Source: Bradyrhizobium sediminis | Lineage (GTDB): Bacteria > Pseudomonadota > Alphaproteobacteria > Rhizobiales > Xanthobacteraceae | DNA: 64,000 bases | Assembly: GCF_018736085.1 (NCBI RefSeq) | Contig: NZ_CP076134.1 | Location: 1,374,501 to 1,438,500 of the forward strand | Direction of reading: 5' to 3' | Part shown: one piece after another, positions 42,101 to 51,109 of the stretch | Numbering within the stretch: the stretch's first letter is position 1 | Layout: every line of letters begins with the position of its first letter | Notes under the pieces: model-generated | What the model was told of the DNA's origin: nothing | The model's input: only the letters and a program-made list of their open reading frames with translations | The model's database searches: none | Program-made: the position numbers and the translations under genes

Positions 42101-42797
42101 TCACGAATTGACGTGCACGAAATCCCGCAGCAGCGGATAGATTTCGTTGTTCCAGCGCTTGCCCGAGAACACGCCGTAATGGCCGACGCCGGCCTGCATG
42201 TGATGCACCTTGCGATAGGCGCGCACGCCGGTGCAGAGGTCCTGGGCCGCCAGCGTCTGGCCGATCGAGCAGATGTCGTCCTTCTCGCCCTCGATCGTCA
42301 TCAGTCCCATGCGCCTGATCGAGGCGGGGTTCACCGGCCGGCCGCGATGCATCAGCTTGCCTTGCGGCAGCAGATGTTCCTGAAACACATCGCGCACCGT
42401 TTCGATGTAGAATTCGGCCGGCAGGTCCATGACCGCGAAATATTCGTCGTAGAAGGTCTTGATGATCTCGGCCTTCTCCTTTTCGCCCTTGGCCAGATGC
42501 TGCGCCAGATCGATGTGCGACTTGATGTGGCGCTCGAGGTTCATTGACACGAAGGCGGTGAGTTGCACAAAGCCGGGATAGACCTGCCGGAACGCGCCCT
42601 TGCATTGAACGGGCACGCAATTGATCAGGTTCTCCTCGAACCATTTGATCGGCTTGCTCCTGGCGAATTCGTTGACCTTGGTCGGCTGAATGCGGGTGTC
42701 GATGGGACCGGTCATCAGCGTCAGAGTCGCCGGGCGGGCGAGGTGATTGTCCTCCGACATGATCGCGGCGGCCGCGAGCGCCGACACCGAGGGGGCG
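42101..42797 (-). pseudogene. phaZ: Polyhydroxyalkanoate depolymerase, 5'-truncated
   Basis: About 230 residues matching the C-terminal part of intracellular PHB depolymerases: PSVSALAAAAIMSED, LTLMTGPIDTR, FVSMNLERHIKSH, FYDEYFAVMDLPAEFYIETV, MTIEGEKDDICSIGQT and the histidine-containing HHMQAGVGHYGVFSG. Full-length proteins are about 400 residues. Homology stops abruptly at the proline near 42793, in place of the usual VCQP-S-V; upstream sequence belongs to a cupin gene on the other strand. The N-terminal half with the catalytic serine is therefore absent. A start at 42868 is open but would encode cupin antisense. Confidence 0.8.
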
Positions 42798-43043
42798 CAT
42801 CGCCACGATTGCGATTTCCAGATCGTCATCATGACCAAGGGCTGGGCGCGCTTCATGTATGAGGACAAGCCGACGCTGGTGCAGGCCGGCGACGTCGTGC
42901 ATCAGCGGCCGGGCATCGTGCACTACCTCTACGATTACTCGCCGGACATGGAGTATCTCGAAATCGTCAGCCCGGCGGACTTCAAGACCGTCGACATGCC
43001 GCCGGCCACCGACAGGGTGCCGCCGGCGACGCCCTGGAAGTAA
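42798..43043 (+). pseudogene. Cupin-domain protein, 5'-truncated
   Basis: About 81 residues matching the C-terminal half of a small cupin protein: HRHDCDFQIVIMTKGWARF, VQAGDVVHQRPGIVHYLYD and LEIVSPADFKTVDMP. The histidines of the metal site are partly present. Homology starts at codon 42798, immediately next to the point where phaZ homology ends on the other strand. An ATG at 42747 opens the frame, but its first 17 codons are phaZ antisense. The gene lost its 5' half in the same event that truncated phaZ. Confidence 0.7.
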
Positions 43044-43267
43044 CTGCCATGTCGTCCCCGGAGGAATTAACCTTTGTTGTCGGCCGCTGGCTGCGGCCGA
43101 TCGTGGCTGTCCTGCATGTGGTGCGCTGGATCCTGCCGGCACCGATATCTAGCCGTGAACAGGGGAGTACAGAGCCCAACCGCTGATTCGGGCGCGATTC
43201 GTTCCGTCCGCGTTCCGAACCTTAAGATGCCGCCGGCTCCCGTTGCATTTTGGCACAAAGACCGGTC

Positions 43268-43492
43268 TCAAGGCCGGGTGCGAACGCCGGGAGCCGGCAG
43301 GCGCCAGCCGACCACCGTCGCCTCGACGGTGCCGCCGGATTCGTTATTCTTCCATTCGCCATCGATGAAGCGGCAGGCGAACGGCAGTTGGTACGTGCCG
43401 CTGTGATCCTCGCAAAGTACCTGAACCGGTTGATCCGGCGGCGGTTCACCGTTGCCATTGAATTCGGCCAGCCGTCGTTCGCGCGTCGCCAT
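43268..43492 (-). CDS. Small hypothetical protein
   Basis: 74 residues: RERRLAEFNGNGEPPPDQPV, VLCEDHSGTYQLPFACRFIDG, then WKNNESGGTVEATVVGW. It has two cysteines and no signal peptide or membrane segment. I do not recognise it beyond a sense that similar proteins occur in Bradyrhizobium. The start is reasonable (GAGAGA nearby upstream), and codon use fits the region. Confidence 0.55.
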   Translation of the reverse strand: MATRERRLAEFNGNGEPPPDQPVQVLCEDHSGTYQLPFACRFIDGEWKNNESGGTVEATVVGWRLPAPGVRTRP

Positions 43493-43686
43493 TTCGTATC
43501 TCTCCTTCAGCGCGGCGCGAGGTGCCGCGGTTTGGGTTCCCGCGCCCTGAGCGCCGTTCCCCGGTCCAGGCCTTTAACGCAGCAAACCTCAACGCGCGAA
43601 TGAGGTTTCAGTATGATAACGTTCGGCGTCTTGCGCCAACTCGCAACAAATTGACCGCGACGGGCGCCTTTTGAATGGGGATTTTG

Positions 43687-44043
43687 ATGATCGGCCGCAT
43701 CGTTCTCGTCGCGTCGGTGGTTTTGGCGTCCGGTCTCGCGATGCGCGGGAACGCGCGGGCCCAGGACGTTCCCGGCATCGAAATCTGCACCGTCGAAAAG
43801 ACCATGGAGCGGCGCACTAGTTGCCTGCAGAGCAACGTCGACTTCCTGATGAAGACGATCACGAAACTCGGCGCCGATCATCGGCAGAAGCTCGACGCCG
43901 CCAGCCGCCAGATCGAGGCGCTGAAAGGCGCGCTCGCCTCGTTGCAGAAGACCGTCGACGATCTGCAGGCGGCGCAGCAGAAGGCGGCCGAGGATTCGAA
44001 GAAGAAGGCCGACGCGCCGGCGGGCAAGGATGGCGCGAAGTAA
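43687..44043 (+). CDS. Secreted coiled-coil protein
   Basis: 118 residues from the ATG at 43687 (an upstream ATG at 43675 would add four). A signal peptide (RIVLVASVVLASGLAMRGNARA) precedes a short domain with two cysteines (EICTVEKTMERRTSCLQS), then a long heptad-like helix (about residues 60-105, KLDAASRQIEALKGALASLQ) and a lysine/alanine-rich tail. It looks like a periplasmic trimeric or dimeric coiled coil. No function is known to me. Single gene. Confidence 0.6.
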   Translation: MIGRIVLVASVVLASGLAMRGNARAQDVPGIEICTVEKTMERRTSCLQSNVDFLMKTITKLGADHRQKLDAASRQIEALKGALASLQKTVDDLQAAQQKAAEDSKKKADAPAGKDGAK

Positions 44044-44184
44044 TTTCGGCGCACCTGATGTTTCCGCAATGCGGAGGAAGCCGGTTTTCCCGTTTCGCGG
44101 ACAAGCGACCGAGAGCAAGGACTGTCAAATGCAGCGTCTGCAAATCGATCATGATGCGGGCGCTTCGAATGAGGGCCGTACTCC

Positions 44185-45018
44185 ATGAATCCCGCCCAGA
44201 AGGCGCTGTGGTTTATCGAAAGCCATCTTGCCGGCGAACTCACGCTCGACGGGATCGCCGCGATCGGCGGCATCTCGCGCTTCCATATGGTCCGCGCGTT
44301 CGGCGCCGCGACGGGGCTGTCGGTCATGCGCTACGTGCGCGCGCGACGGCTCACGGAAGCGGCGCGGGCGCTCGCAAATGGCGCGCCCGATATCCTCAAC
44401 CTGGCGCTGGAGGCGGATTACGGCTCTCACGAAGCGTTCACCCGCGCGTTCCGCGACCATTTCGGGGTCACGCCCGAAACGGTCCGCGGCTCGACGTGCC
44501 TTGACCGCCTCAAGCTTCAGGAGCCGATCGTCATGGATTCGACCGTCATCGACAACCTTCAAGCGCCGCGCTTCGAAGCCGGCAAGCCGTTCCTCGTCGC
44601 CGGCATCGGCGAGCGCTACACCTGCGAAAGCGGCGCCGCGATTCCCGGCCAATGGCAGCGCTTTCACCAATCCGTCGACCGCATTCCCGGCCGGCTCGGC
44701 AAGGTGGCCTACGGCGTCTGCTGCAACGCCGACGATGCCGGCAATTTCGACTACATCGCCGGCGTCGAAGTCTCCGACTTTTCCGACCTGCCGCGCGAAC
44801 TCGCAAGGGTCCGTATCCCCGAACAGAGATATGCGGTGTTTTCCCACCGCGAGCACATCTCGACCATTCGCCGCACCGTCAACACGATCTGGAATCACTG
44901 GCTGCCGTCGTCCGGCCTGAGGGCCGCCGATGCGCCCAACTTCGAGCGTTATGACGAGAAGTTCGATCCGCTGACCGGCAATGGCGGGCTCGAGATATGG
45001 ATACCGGTCGCCCGATAG
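44185..45018 (+). CDS. AraC-family regulator with GyrI-like effector domain (Rob-like)
   Basis: 277 residues. Residues 1-105 form the AraC DNA-binding domain (LTLDGIAAIGGISRFHMVRAF and ILNLALEADYGSHEAFTRAF). The rest is a GyrI-like domain (about 130-277, with PGRLGKVAYGVCC, FDYIAGVEVSDF and RYAVFSHREHIS), the same order as in E. coli Rob and related effector-binding regulators. Such proteins respond to drugs or small amphiphiles. It stands upstream of the SMP-30 gene with a 148-bp gap. Confidence 0.88.
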   Translation: MNPAQKALWFIESHLAGELTLDGIAAIGGISRFHMVRAFGAATGLSVMRYVRARRLTEAARALANGAPDILNLALEADYGSHEAFTRAFRDHFGVTPETVRGSTCLDRLKLQEPIVMDSTVIDNLQAPRFEAGKPFLVAGIGERYTCESGAAIPGQWQRFHQSVDRIPGRLGKVAYGVCCNADDAGNFDYIAGVEVSDFSDLPRELARVRIPEQRYAVFSHREHISTIRRTVNTIWNHWLPSSGLRAADAPNFERYDEKFDPLTGNGGLEIWIPVAR

Positions 45019-45166
45019 GCTTGCACGCAACGCTGCCCTGCGCGGCTGCATGTCCCGACATTGCTTGGCAAGCGATATCGACTTTGCCATAACATGGCGC
45101 AACGAAATCGTTGCGCGTGCGGAAGAAGCCTGGAATCCGCCTGCAGCCAAAAAAGCGGGGGATTTC

Positions 45167-46093
45167 ATGTCCAATGTTCGCGTTCTCGCCACCGGCCTCG
45201 AATTTCCCGAAGGGCCGGTCGCGATGCCGGACGGCTCGGTGGTGCTGGTCGAAATCCGCGGCCGGCGGCTGACCCGGGTCTGGCCAGACGGCCGCAAGGA
45301 GGTGGTCGCCGAGATTCCGGGCGGGCCCAATGGCGCAGCGCTCGGCCCCGACGGCAAGATGTATGTCTGCAACAATGGCGGCTTCAGCTGGATCCCGACG
45401 CGCAACCTGATCATGCCGGGGCCGCAGCCCGACGACTATCTCGGCGGCTCGATCCAGCGCGTCGATATGCAGAGCGGCAAGGTCGAGACGGTCGTCGATA
45501 AATGCGGCGAGCATCCGCTGCGGGGGCCGAACGACCTGGTGTTCGACAAGCATGGCGGGCTCTGGTTTTCCGATCTCGGCAAGCGACGCGCCCGCGACAT
45601 GGATGTCGGCGCGTTCTACTACATCAAGCCCGGCATGAAGGAGATCGTCGAGGGCGTGCATGGCATGCTGCCCGCCAACGGCATCGGGCTGTCGCCTGAT
45701 GAAAACACGGTCTATATCGCGGAGACGCCGACGGCGCGGCTGTGGGCGTTCGATCTTTCGGCGCCCGGCACGGTGAAGCCGCGCGACCCGATCTATCGCG
45801 GCGAGCGTGGCAGGCCGATCGCGGGGCTCGGCGGCTACCAGATGTTCGACTCGCTGGCGGTGGAAGCTTCCGGCAATGTTTGCGTCGCCACCCTTGTCTC
45901 CGGCTGCATCTCGGTGATCGCGCCTGACGGCACTCTCGTCGAGCAGGTGCCGACCGGCGACCGCGTTACCACCAACATCGCCTTCGGCGGCCCCGAACTG
46001 AAGACCGCCTACATCACGCTGTCAGGCAGGGGCGAACTGATCGCGATGGACTGGGCGCGGCCCGGCCTGCCGCTGAATTTCTTGAACAAGTGA
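45167..46093 (+). CDS. SMP-30/gluconolactonase-family protein
   Basis: 308 residues from the ATG at 45167. It has the six-bladed propeller pattern of the SMP-30 family: FPEGPVAMPDGSVVLVE, GGPNGAALGPDG, GPNDLVFDKHGGLWFSDLG and LPANGIGLSPDENTVYIAET. The metal-site residues (Glu near residue 15, Asn in GPND and Asp in LSPDE) are present. It would hydrolyse a sugar or other lactone. No signal peptide is seen. The frame is open upstream to 44981 inside the AraC gene's end, which is not a likely start. Confidence 0.87.
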   Translation: MSNVRVLATGLEFPEGPVAMPDGSVVLVEIRGRRLTRVWPDGRKEVVAEIPGGPNGAALGPDGKMYVCNNGGFSWIPTRNLIMPGPQPDDYLGGSIQRVDMQSGKVETVVDKCGEHPLRGPNDLVFDKHGGLWFSDLGKRRARDMDVGAFYYIKPGMKEIVEGVHGMLPANGIGLSPDENTVYIAETPTARLWAFDLSAPGTVKPRDPIYRGERGRPIAGLGGYQMFDSLAVEASGNVCVATLVSGCISVIAPDGTLVEQVPTGDRVTTNIAFGGPELKTAYITLSGRGELIAMDWARPGLPLNFLNK

Positions 46094-46112
46094 CGATTTC
46101 GAAAAACGCAAT

Positions 46113-46195
46113 CGTCATTCCGGGGCGATGCGAAGCATCGAACCCGGAATCTCGAGATTCCGGGTCTGGTGCTAGCGCACCATCCCGGAATGACG
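46113..46195. repeat. Palindromic intergenic repeat, family B (copy 2)
   Basis: CGTCATTCCGGGGCGATGCG at the left pairs with CCCGGAATGACG at the right; an inner hairpin GGAATCTCGAGATTCC lies between. The same ends occur at 41952 and 51110. Confidence 0.8.
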
Positions 46196-46216
46196 GCACG
46201 GGAAACGGAGTACTGA

Positions 46217-46810
46217 ATGCCCTGGCTTGAACCGATAACCCTGCGCGGCCAGTATGCGCGGCTGGAGCCGCTGTCGCCAGATCATTGCGACGGGCTGACC
46301 GAGGCGGTGAAGGACGGCGAGCTGTGGAAGCTCTGGTACACCTTCGTCCCCAAGGCCGAAGACATGCGCAAGGAGATCGACCGCCGGCTTTCCCTGCAGG
46401 CGGCGGGGTCGATGCTGCCATGGACGGTGTTCGATGCCGACGGCAAGATCGCGGGCATGACGACCTATATGAATGTCGACGCGCCGAACCGGCGGGTCGA
46501 GATCGGCTCGACCTGGTACGCCAGGCGCGTGCAGCGCAGCGCGCTCAATACCCAGTGCAAATTGCTGCTGCTCGCCCACGCCTTCGAACAGCGCGATTGC
46601 ATCGCGGTCGAATTCCGCACCCATTTCTTCAATCATCAGAGCCGGCGCGGCATCGAGCGGCTGGGCGCCAAACAGGACGGCATCCTGCGCAACCATCAGA
46701 TCGCCTCGAACGGCACGCTGCGCGACACCGTAGTCTACAGCATCATCGCCAGCGAATGGCCGACGGTGAAGGTGCATCTGACCTATCAACTTCATGAAAA
46801 GGCGCGGTAG
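46217..46810 (+). CDS. GNAT N-acetyltransferase (RimJ/RimL-like)
   Basis: 197 residues with GGAG eight bases before the ATG. It reads EPITLRGQYARLEPLSPDHC, WTVFDADGKIAGMTTYMNVD, VEIGSTWYARRVQRSALNT, and NHQSRRGIERLGAKQDGIL, which is the RimJ/RimL-type GNAT pattern (beta4, acetyl-CoA-binding Q/R-x-x-x-A, and C-terminal N-x-x-S-R-x-x-I-E-x-L-G-A). The substrate is unknown. It is transcribed with the GMC oxidoreductase gene, which follows after 18 bp. Confidence 0.88.
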   Translation: MPWLEPITLRGQYARLEPLSPDHCDGLTEAVKDGELWKLWYTFVPKAEDMRKEIDRRLSLQAAGSMLPWTVFDADGKIAGMTTYMNVDAPNRRVEIGSTWYARRVQRSALNTQCKLLLLAHAFEQRDCIAVEFRTHFFNHQSRRGIERLGAKQDGILRNHQIASNGTLRDTVVYSIIASEWPTVKVHLTYQLHEKAR

Positions 46811-46828
46811 CGTACCGCCGGAGCCACG

Positions 46829-48463
46829 ATGACCGATACATTCGACTACGTGATTATAGGCGCGGGCTCTGCCGGCTCGGTGCTCGCCAACCGGCTGAGC
46901 GAGGATGCCGGCACCAGCCTCTGCGTGCTCGAGGCAGGTCCCAGCGACTGGCATCCGTATATCCACTTGCCGGCCGGCTTCATCAAGACCTTCCATATGA
47001 AGAGCATCAACTGGGCCTACCAGCAGGAACCGGGGCCGTGGACCGGCGGCCGCAGCATCTACGCGCCGCGCGGCAAGACCCTCGGCGGCTCCTCCTCGAT
47101 CAACGGCCACATCTACAACCGCGGCCAGCGCCAGGATTTCGACACCTGGGCCCAACTCGGCAATCGCGGCTGGGGCTATCCGGACGTGCTGCCTTACTTC
47201 AAGCGGCTGGAGCGGCGGGTCGGCGAGGGCGATGACACCTATCGCGGGCGCGACGGCGCGCTCACCGTCACCACCATGGACTGGCGCGATCCGCTCTGCG
47301 AGGCCTTCATGGCCGGCGCCATGAGCCTCGGCATTCCGAGAAATCCCGATTACAACGGCGCGATCCAGGAGGGCGTCTCCTACGCCCAGCGCACCATCCA
47401 GAACGGCCTGCGCGTCAGCGCGGCGACCGCGTTCCTGCACCCGGCGCGGAAACGGCCGAACGTCCATGTGCGCACGCACGCGCATGCGACCAACATCATC
47501 TTCGAGGGCAAGCGCGCGGTCGGCGTGCGCTACATCAAGGGCGGCAGGAACGGCACCCCGGTCGAAGTGCGCGCCAGCAAGGAAGTCATCCTCGCCGGCG
47601 GCACCTATAATTCGCCGCAACTCCTGCAATTGTCCGGCGTCGGTTCGCCGGAACTGCTGGGCTCGCTCGGCATCGAGGTGCGTCACGCGCTGCCGGGGGT
47701 CGGCGAGGGATTGCAGGACCATTACGCGCCGCGTTCGGTCGCCCGCGTCAAGAACATCAAAACCATCAACGAGCTCAGGCGGGGCTTGAGCCTGTGGGTG
47801 GAGGCGCTGAAATGGGCGACCACGCGGCGCGGCCTGCTGTCGTTGTCGCCGACCATGGTCTACTGCTTCTGGCACTCCGGCGAGAGCACCGAGAGCTCCG
47901 ACCTGCAACTGACCTTCACGCCCGCGAGCTACAAGGAGGGCGTGCAGGGCCAGCTCGAGGACGAGCCCGGCATGACGGTGGCCTCCTGGCAGCAGCGGCC
48001 GGAAAGCCGCGGCTATGTCCGCGCCCGTTCGGCCGATCCTTTTCAGCCGCCGATCATCCAGACCAATTACCTGGTCGAGGAACTCGACCGCCGCACCGTG
48101 GTTGCCGGCATGAAGCTGGCGCGGCGGTTGCTCGGGTCGGCGCCGTTGGCGCCGTACTTCGCCTATGAAGACTTTCCCGGACCCAACGTGCAGTCCGACG
48201 ATGAGTTCCTGGCGGCGGCGACACAGCGCGGCACCACCACGTTCCACCCCGGCTGCACCTGCCGGATGGGACCGGCCGATGCCAAATGGGCTGTGGTCGA
48301 CGACCAGCTGCGCGTGCACGGGCTGCAGGGCCTGCGCGTGGTCGACGCCTCGATCATGCCGCGGATGATCTCGGCCAACCTCAACGCCTCGACCCTGATG
48401 ATCGCCGACAAGGCCTCGGACATGATCCGCGGCAAGGCCGCGCCGGAAGCGGCGGTCGTCTAG
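46829..48463 (+). CDS. GMC-family FAD-dependent oxidoreductase (choline/alcohol dehydrogenase type)
   Basis: 544 residues with GGAG six bases upstream. FAD-binding GAGSAGSVLANRL lies at residues 11-23, PRGKTLGGSSSINGHIYNRG (GMC signature 1) near 82, and GGTYNSPQLLQLSG (signature 2) near 255. The C-terminus has catalytic-type histidine FHPGCTCRMG and asparagine NLNASTLM. Members oxidise alcohols, choline or polyethylene glycol. No betaine aldehyde dehydrogenase adjoins, so choline is not favoured. A 715-codon antisense frame over this gene and the GNAT gene is a GC artefact. Confidence 0.92.
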   Translation: MTDTFDYVIIGAGSAGSVLANRLSEDAGTSLCVLEAGPSDWHPYIHLPAGFIKTFHMKSINWAYQQEPGPWTGGRSIYAPRGKTLGGSSSINGHIYNRGQRQDFDTWAQLGNRGWGYPDVLPYFKRLERRVGEGDDTYRGRDGALTVTTMDWRDPLCEAFMAGAMSLGIPRNPDYNGAIQEGVSYAQRTIQNGLRVSAATAFLHPARKRPNVHVRTHAHATNIIFEGKRAVGVRYIKGGRNGTPVEVRASKEVILAGGTYNSPQLLQLSGVGSPELLGSLGIEVRHALPGVGEGLQDHYAPRSVARVKNIKTINELRRGLSLWVEALKWATTRRGLLSLSPTMVYCFWHSGESTESSDLQLTFTPASYKEGVQGQLEDEPGMTVASWQQRPESRGYVRARSADPFQPPIIQTNYLVEELDRRTVVAGMKLARRLLGSAPLAPYFAYEDFPGPNVQSDDEFLAAATQRGTTTFHPGCTCRMGPADAKWAVVDDQLRVHGLQGLRVVDASIMPRMISANLNASTLMIADKASDMIRGKAAPEAAVV

Positions 48464-48483
48464 TCAGCCGGCAGCTGGTTTAC

Positions 48484-48599
48484 CGTCATTGCGAGCCAAC
48501 GGGTCGCGCGAATGCGCGCCCGATGACAGGCTCCGCGAAGTAATCCATAGCCGCGATGAAAGTGTGAATTGCTTCGTCGCTTTGCTCCTCGCAATGACG
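48484..48599. repeat. Palindromic intergenic repeat, family A (copy 3)
   Basis: Bounded by CGTCATTGCGAGCC and CTCGCAATGACG. It contains the long inner module GGGTCGCGCGAATGCGCGCC and GATGACAGGCTCCGCG, shared with the copies at 54974 (inverted) and 61117. Inner arms are slightly worn (GAAGTAATCCA, GAATTGCTTCG). It lies between convergent GMC and MoxR genes. Confidence 0.85.
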
Positions 48600-48609
48600 G
48601 GGCTCCCGC

Positions 48610-49452
48610 CTAAACCTCGCGCCGGCTCAGGAACGCCAGCCGCTCGAACAAATGCACGTCCTGCTCGTTCTTCAACAGCGCGCCGTGCAGCGGCGGGATC
48701 AGCTTGCGCGGGTCGCGCTCCCTGAGCATTTCCGGCGTCATGTCCTCGTTGAGCAGCAGCTTCAGCCAGTCCAACAGCTCCGAGGTCGATGGCTTCTTCT
48801 TCAGCCCGGGCACCTCGCGCACCTCGAAGAAGATCCGCAACGCTTCTTCCACCAGGCGCTTCTTGATGCCGGGGAAATGCACGTCGACGATCCGCTCCAT
48901 GGTGTCGGCGTCGGGGAACTTGATGTAGTGGAAGAAGCAGCGGCGCAGGAACGCGTCGGGCAGTTCCTTCTCGTTGTTCGAGGTGATCATCACGATCGGA
49001 CGAAGCGACGCCTTGATGTTCTCGCCGGTCTCGTAGACGAAGAATTCCATGCGATCGAGCTCGAGCAGGAGATCGTTGGGGAATTCGATGTCGGCCTTGT
49101 CGATTTCGTCGATCAAGAGCACCGGGCGCTTCTCGTGGGTGAAGGCTTCCCACAATTTGCCGCGCTTGATGTAATTGCTGATGTCGGAAACCTTGGAGTC
49201 GCCGAGCTGGCTGTCGCGCAGGCGCGATACCGCGTCGTATTCGTAGAGGCCCTGCTGCGCCTTGGTGGTCGACTTGATGTGCCAGGTCAGGAGCGGCGCG
49301 CCGAGCGCTTTGGCGACTTCCTCAGCCAGCACGGTCTTGCCGGTGCCGGGCTCGCCCTTCACCAGCAGCGGGCGCTCGAGCACGATCGAGGCGTTGACCG
49401 CGACCTTGAGGTCATCGGTGGCGACGTAGTCCTTGGTACCGGTAAATTTCAT
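48610..49452 (-). CDS. MoxR-family AAA+ ATPase
   Basis: 280 residues. Walker A GEPGTGKTVLAEEVA (residues 33-47), Walker B PVLLIDEIDKAD, sensor 1 ITSNNEKELPDAFLRRC with the arginine finger, all typical of MoxR ATPases, which act as chaperones for metal insertion or complex assembly together with VWA proteins. A VWA protein gene lies close by (49924-51099), transcribed away from it with a small membrane protein gene between. The pairing supports a shared task, but their client is not apparent. Confidence 0.92.
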   Translation of the reverse strand: MKFTGTKDYVATDDLKVAVNASIVLERPLLVKGEPGTGKTVLAEEVAKALGAPLLTWHIKSTTKAQQGLYEYDAVSRLRDSQLGDSKVSDISNYIKRGKLWEAFTHEKRPVLLIDEIDKADIEFPNDLLLELDRMEFFVYETGENIKASLRPIVMITSNNEKELPDAFLRRCFFHYIKFPDADTMERIVDVHFPGIKKRLVEEALRIFFEVREVPGLKKKPSTSELLDWLKLLLNEDMTPEMLRERDPRKLIPPLHGALLKNEQDVHLFERLAFLSRREV

Positions 49453-49555
49453 CGAGCACTTGCCTTGTTGTTTGTTCTTGAGCGCACCAGCGCGCCACGG
49501 TCTGAACGGGAAACGACCGCCGTTCCGGCGGTCGTTATCGGGGTGAAGGGATGTG

Positions 49556-49801
49556 TCAGGCGCGTCTGACCAGCGACAGGATGACGAGCACGATCACCGC
49601 GCCGATGGTGGCGTTGACGATATCGCGAAACGCGCTGCCGCCGAGGCTGACGCCGAGTTGCGGCAATATCCAGCTTGCGACGAACGCGCCGATGATGCCG
49701 ATCACGATGTTGCCGATCAGCCCGAAGCCGGCGCCGCGCACGATCAGGCCGGCGAGCCAGCCGGCGATCGCGCCTATCACGAGTACCGCCAAAATGGTCA
49801 T
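49556..49801 (-). CDS. GlsB/YeaQ/YmgE-family stress-response membrane protein
   Basis: 81 residues with three hydrophobic segments: ILAVLVIGAIAGWLAGLIVRG, GLIGNIVIGIIGAFVASWIL and IVNATIGAVIVLVILSLVRR. This is the complete transglycosylase-associated/GlsB pattern with glycine-rich helices. Members are induced by envelope or alkaline stress; the reaction, if any, is unknown. It sits 103 bp upstream of the MoxR gene on the same strand. Confidence 0.9.
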   Translation of the reverse strand: MTILAVLVIGAIAGWLAGLIVRGAGFGLIGNIVIGIIGAFVASWILPQLGVSLGGSAFRDIVNATIGAVIVLVILSLVRRA

Positions 49802-49923
49802 TTATGATGCCCCGTTGAAAAGCCCTGTTGGCTTAATTCTAGTTGAAAAACCCGGCAGGTCTAGGCCTCTTCCATGCACGGAAGCCCCTTGACGTCCACC
49901 GCCCGCCGGGCAATCTGTGACCC

Positions 49924-51099
49924 ATGTTTTTGCAGTTCTTCACATCGCTGCGCGATGCCCAGGTTCCGGTGACCTTGCGTGAATATCTGACGCTGATGGA
50001 GGCGCTCGACGCCGACCTCGCCGGGCAGACGGTGGAGAATTTCTATTATCTGTCGCGCGCCGCGCTGGTGAAGGACGAGCGCAATCTCGACAAGTTCGAC
50101 CGCGTGTTCGGCACCGTGTTCAAGGGGCTGGAAAGCCTGCTCGACGCCATGGAGAAGGCGGACATTCCCGCCGAATGGCTGAAGAAGCTCGCGGAAAAAT
50201 ACCTCACCGAGGAAGAGAAGAAGCAGATCGAGGCGATGGGCTGGGACAAGCTCATGGAGACGCTGCGCCAGCGCCTCAAGGAGCAGCAGGGCCGGCACCA
50301 GGGCGGCAACAAGTGGATCGGCACCGCCGGGACCTCGCCGTTCGGCGCCCACGGCTACAATCCGGAAGGCGTGCGGATCGGCCAGGAAAAGAACCGCAAC
50401 AATCGCGCGGTCAAGGTATGGGACAAGCGCGAATTCAAGGATCTCGACGGCAACGTCGAACTCGGCATCCGCAACATCAAGATCGCGCTGCGGCGGTTGC
50501 GCAAATTCGCCCGCACCGGCGCGCCCGACGAACTCGATCTCGACACCACCATCAAGGAGACCGCCAACCACGGCTATCTCGACGTGCACATGCGCCCCGA
50601 GCGGCGCAACGCGGTCAAGGTATTGGTGTTCTTCGACATCGGTGGCTCCATGGATTCGCATATCGAGCAGGTCGAGGAGCTGTTCTCGGCGGCGAAGAGC
50701 GAATTCAAGCACATGGAATATTTCTACTTCCACAACTGCCTCTATGAAGGCGTCTGGAAGCAGAACAAGCGGCGGTTCACCGACCGCACCCCGACCTGGG
50801 ACGTGCTGCATAAATATCCGCACGACTATAAGGTGGTGTTCGTTGGCGACGCCTCGATGTCGCCTTACGAAATCATGGTCCCCGGTGGCTCGGTCGAGCA
50901 TGTCAACGAGGAAGCCGGATCGGTCTGGCTCGATCGCATCACCCGCACCTATCCGCACGCGGTCTGGCTCAATCCGGTGGCGCAGAAGCATTGGGACTAT
51001 TCGGAATCCACCACCATCATCCGCCGGCTGTTTTCGGAGCGCATGTTCCCGATCACGATCGAGGGCCTCGAAGGCGCGATGAAGGAACTGGTGCGGTAG
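49924..51099 (+). CDS. VWA-domain protein, CoxE-like
   Basis: 391 residues. After a helical N-terminal half, the C-terminal half is a von Willebrand A domain of the CoxE type, with VKVLVFFDIGGSMDSHIEQVEELF as core (about residues 234-257). The metal-ion site is D-I-G-G-S, with glycine where the classical DxSxS has its first serine. THRTPTWDVLH-like and VFVGDASMSPYEIM follow (the latter giving the second MIDAS aspartate). It probably works with the MoxR ATPase encoded 470 bp away on the opposite strand, in maturation of a metalloprotein or membrane complex. No carbon monoxide dehydrogenase genes are present. Confidence 0.88.
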   Translation: MFLQFFTSLRDAQVPVTLREYLTLMEALDADLAGQTVENFYYLSRAALVKDERNLDKFDRVFGTVFKGLESLLDAMEKADIPAEWLKKLAEKYLTEEEKKQIEAMGWDKLMETLRQRLKEQQGRHQGGNKWIGTAGTSPFGAHGYNPEGVRIGQEKNRNNRAVKVWDKREFKDLDGNVELGIRNIKIALRRLRKFARTGAPDELDLDTTIKETANHGYLDVHMRPERRNAVKVLVFFDIGGSMDSHIEQVEELFSAAKSEFKHMEYFYFHNCLYEGVWKQNKRRFTDRTPTWDVLHKYPHDYKVVFVGDASMSPYEIMVPGGSVEHVNEEAGSVWLDRITRTYPHAVWLNPVAQKHWDYSESTTIIRRLFSERMFPITIEGLEGAMKELVR

Positions 51100-51109
51100 A
51101 CGTTACCGT

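Noticed and set aside
43049..43186. 45-codon frame starting MSSPEELTFVVGRW
   Set aside because: No ribosome site of note, no signal or family; it lies in the debris after the truncated cupin gene and cannot be supported.
44049..44184. Possible regulatory RNA between the coiled-coil and AraC genes
   Set aside because: I could not find a strong hairpin with a T tract or any recognisable riboswitch core in it.
46172..48319. 715-codon minus-strand reading frame
   Set aside because: It is antisense to the GNAT and GMC oxidoreductase genes, both with complete family motifs and ribosome sites. High-GC codon bias creates such long antisense frames.
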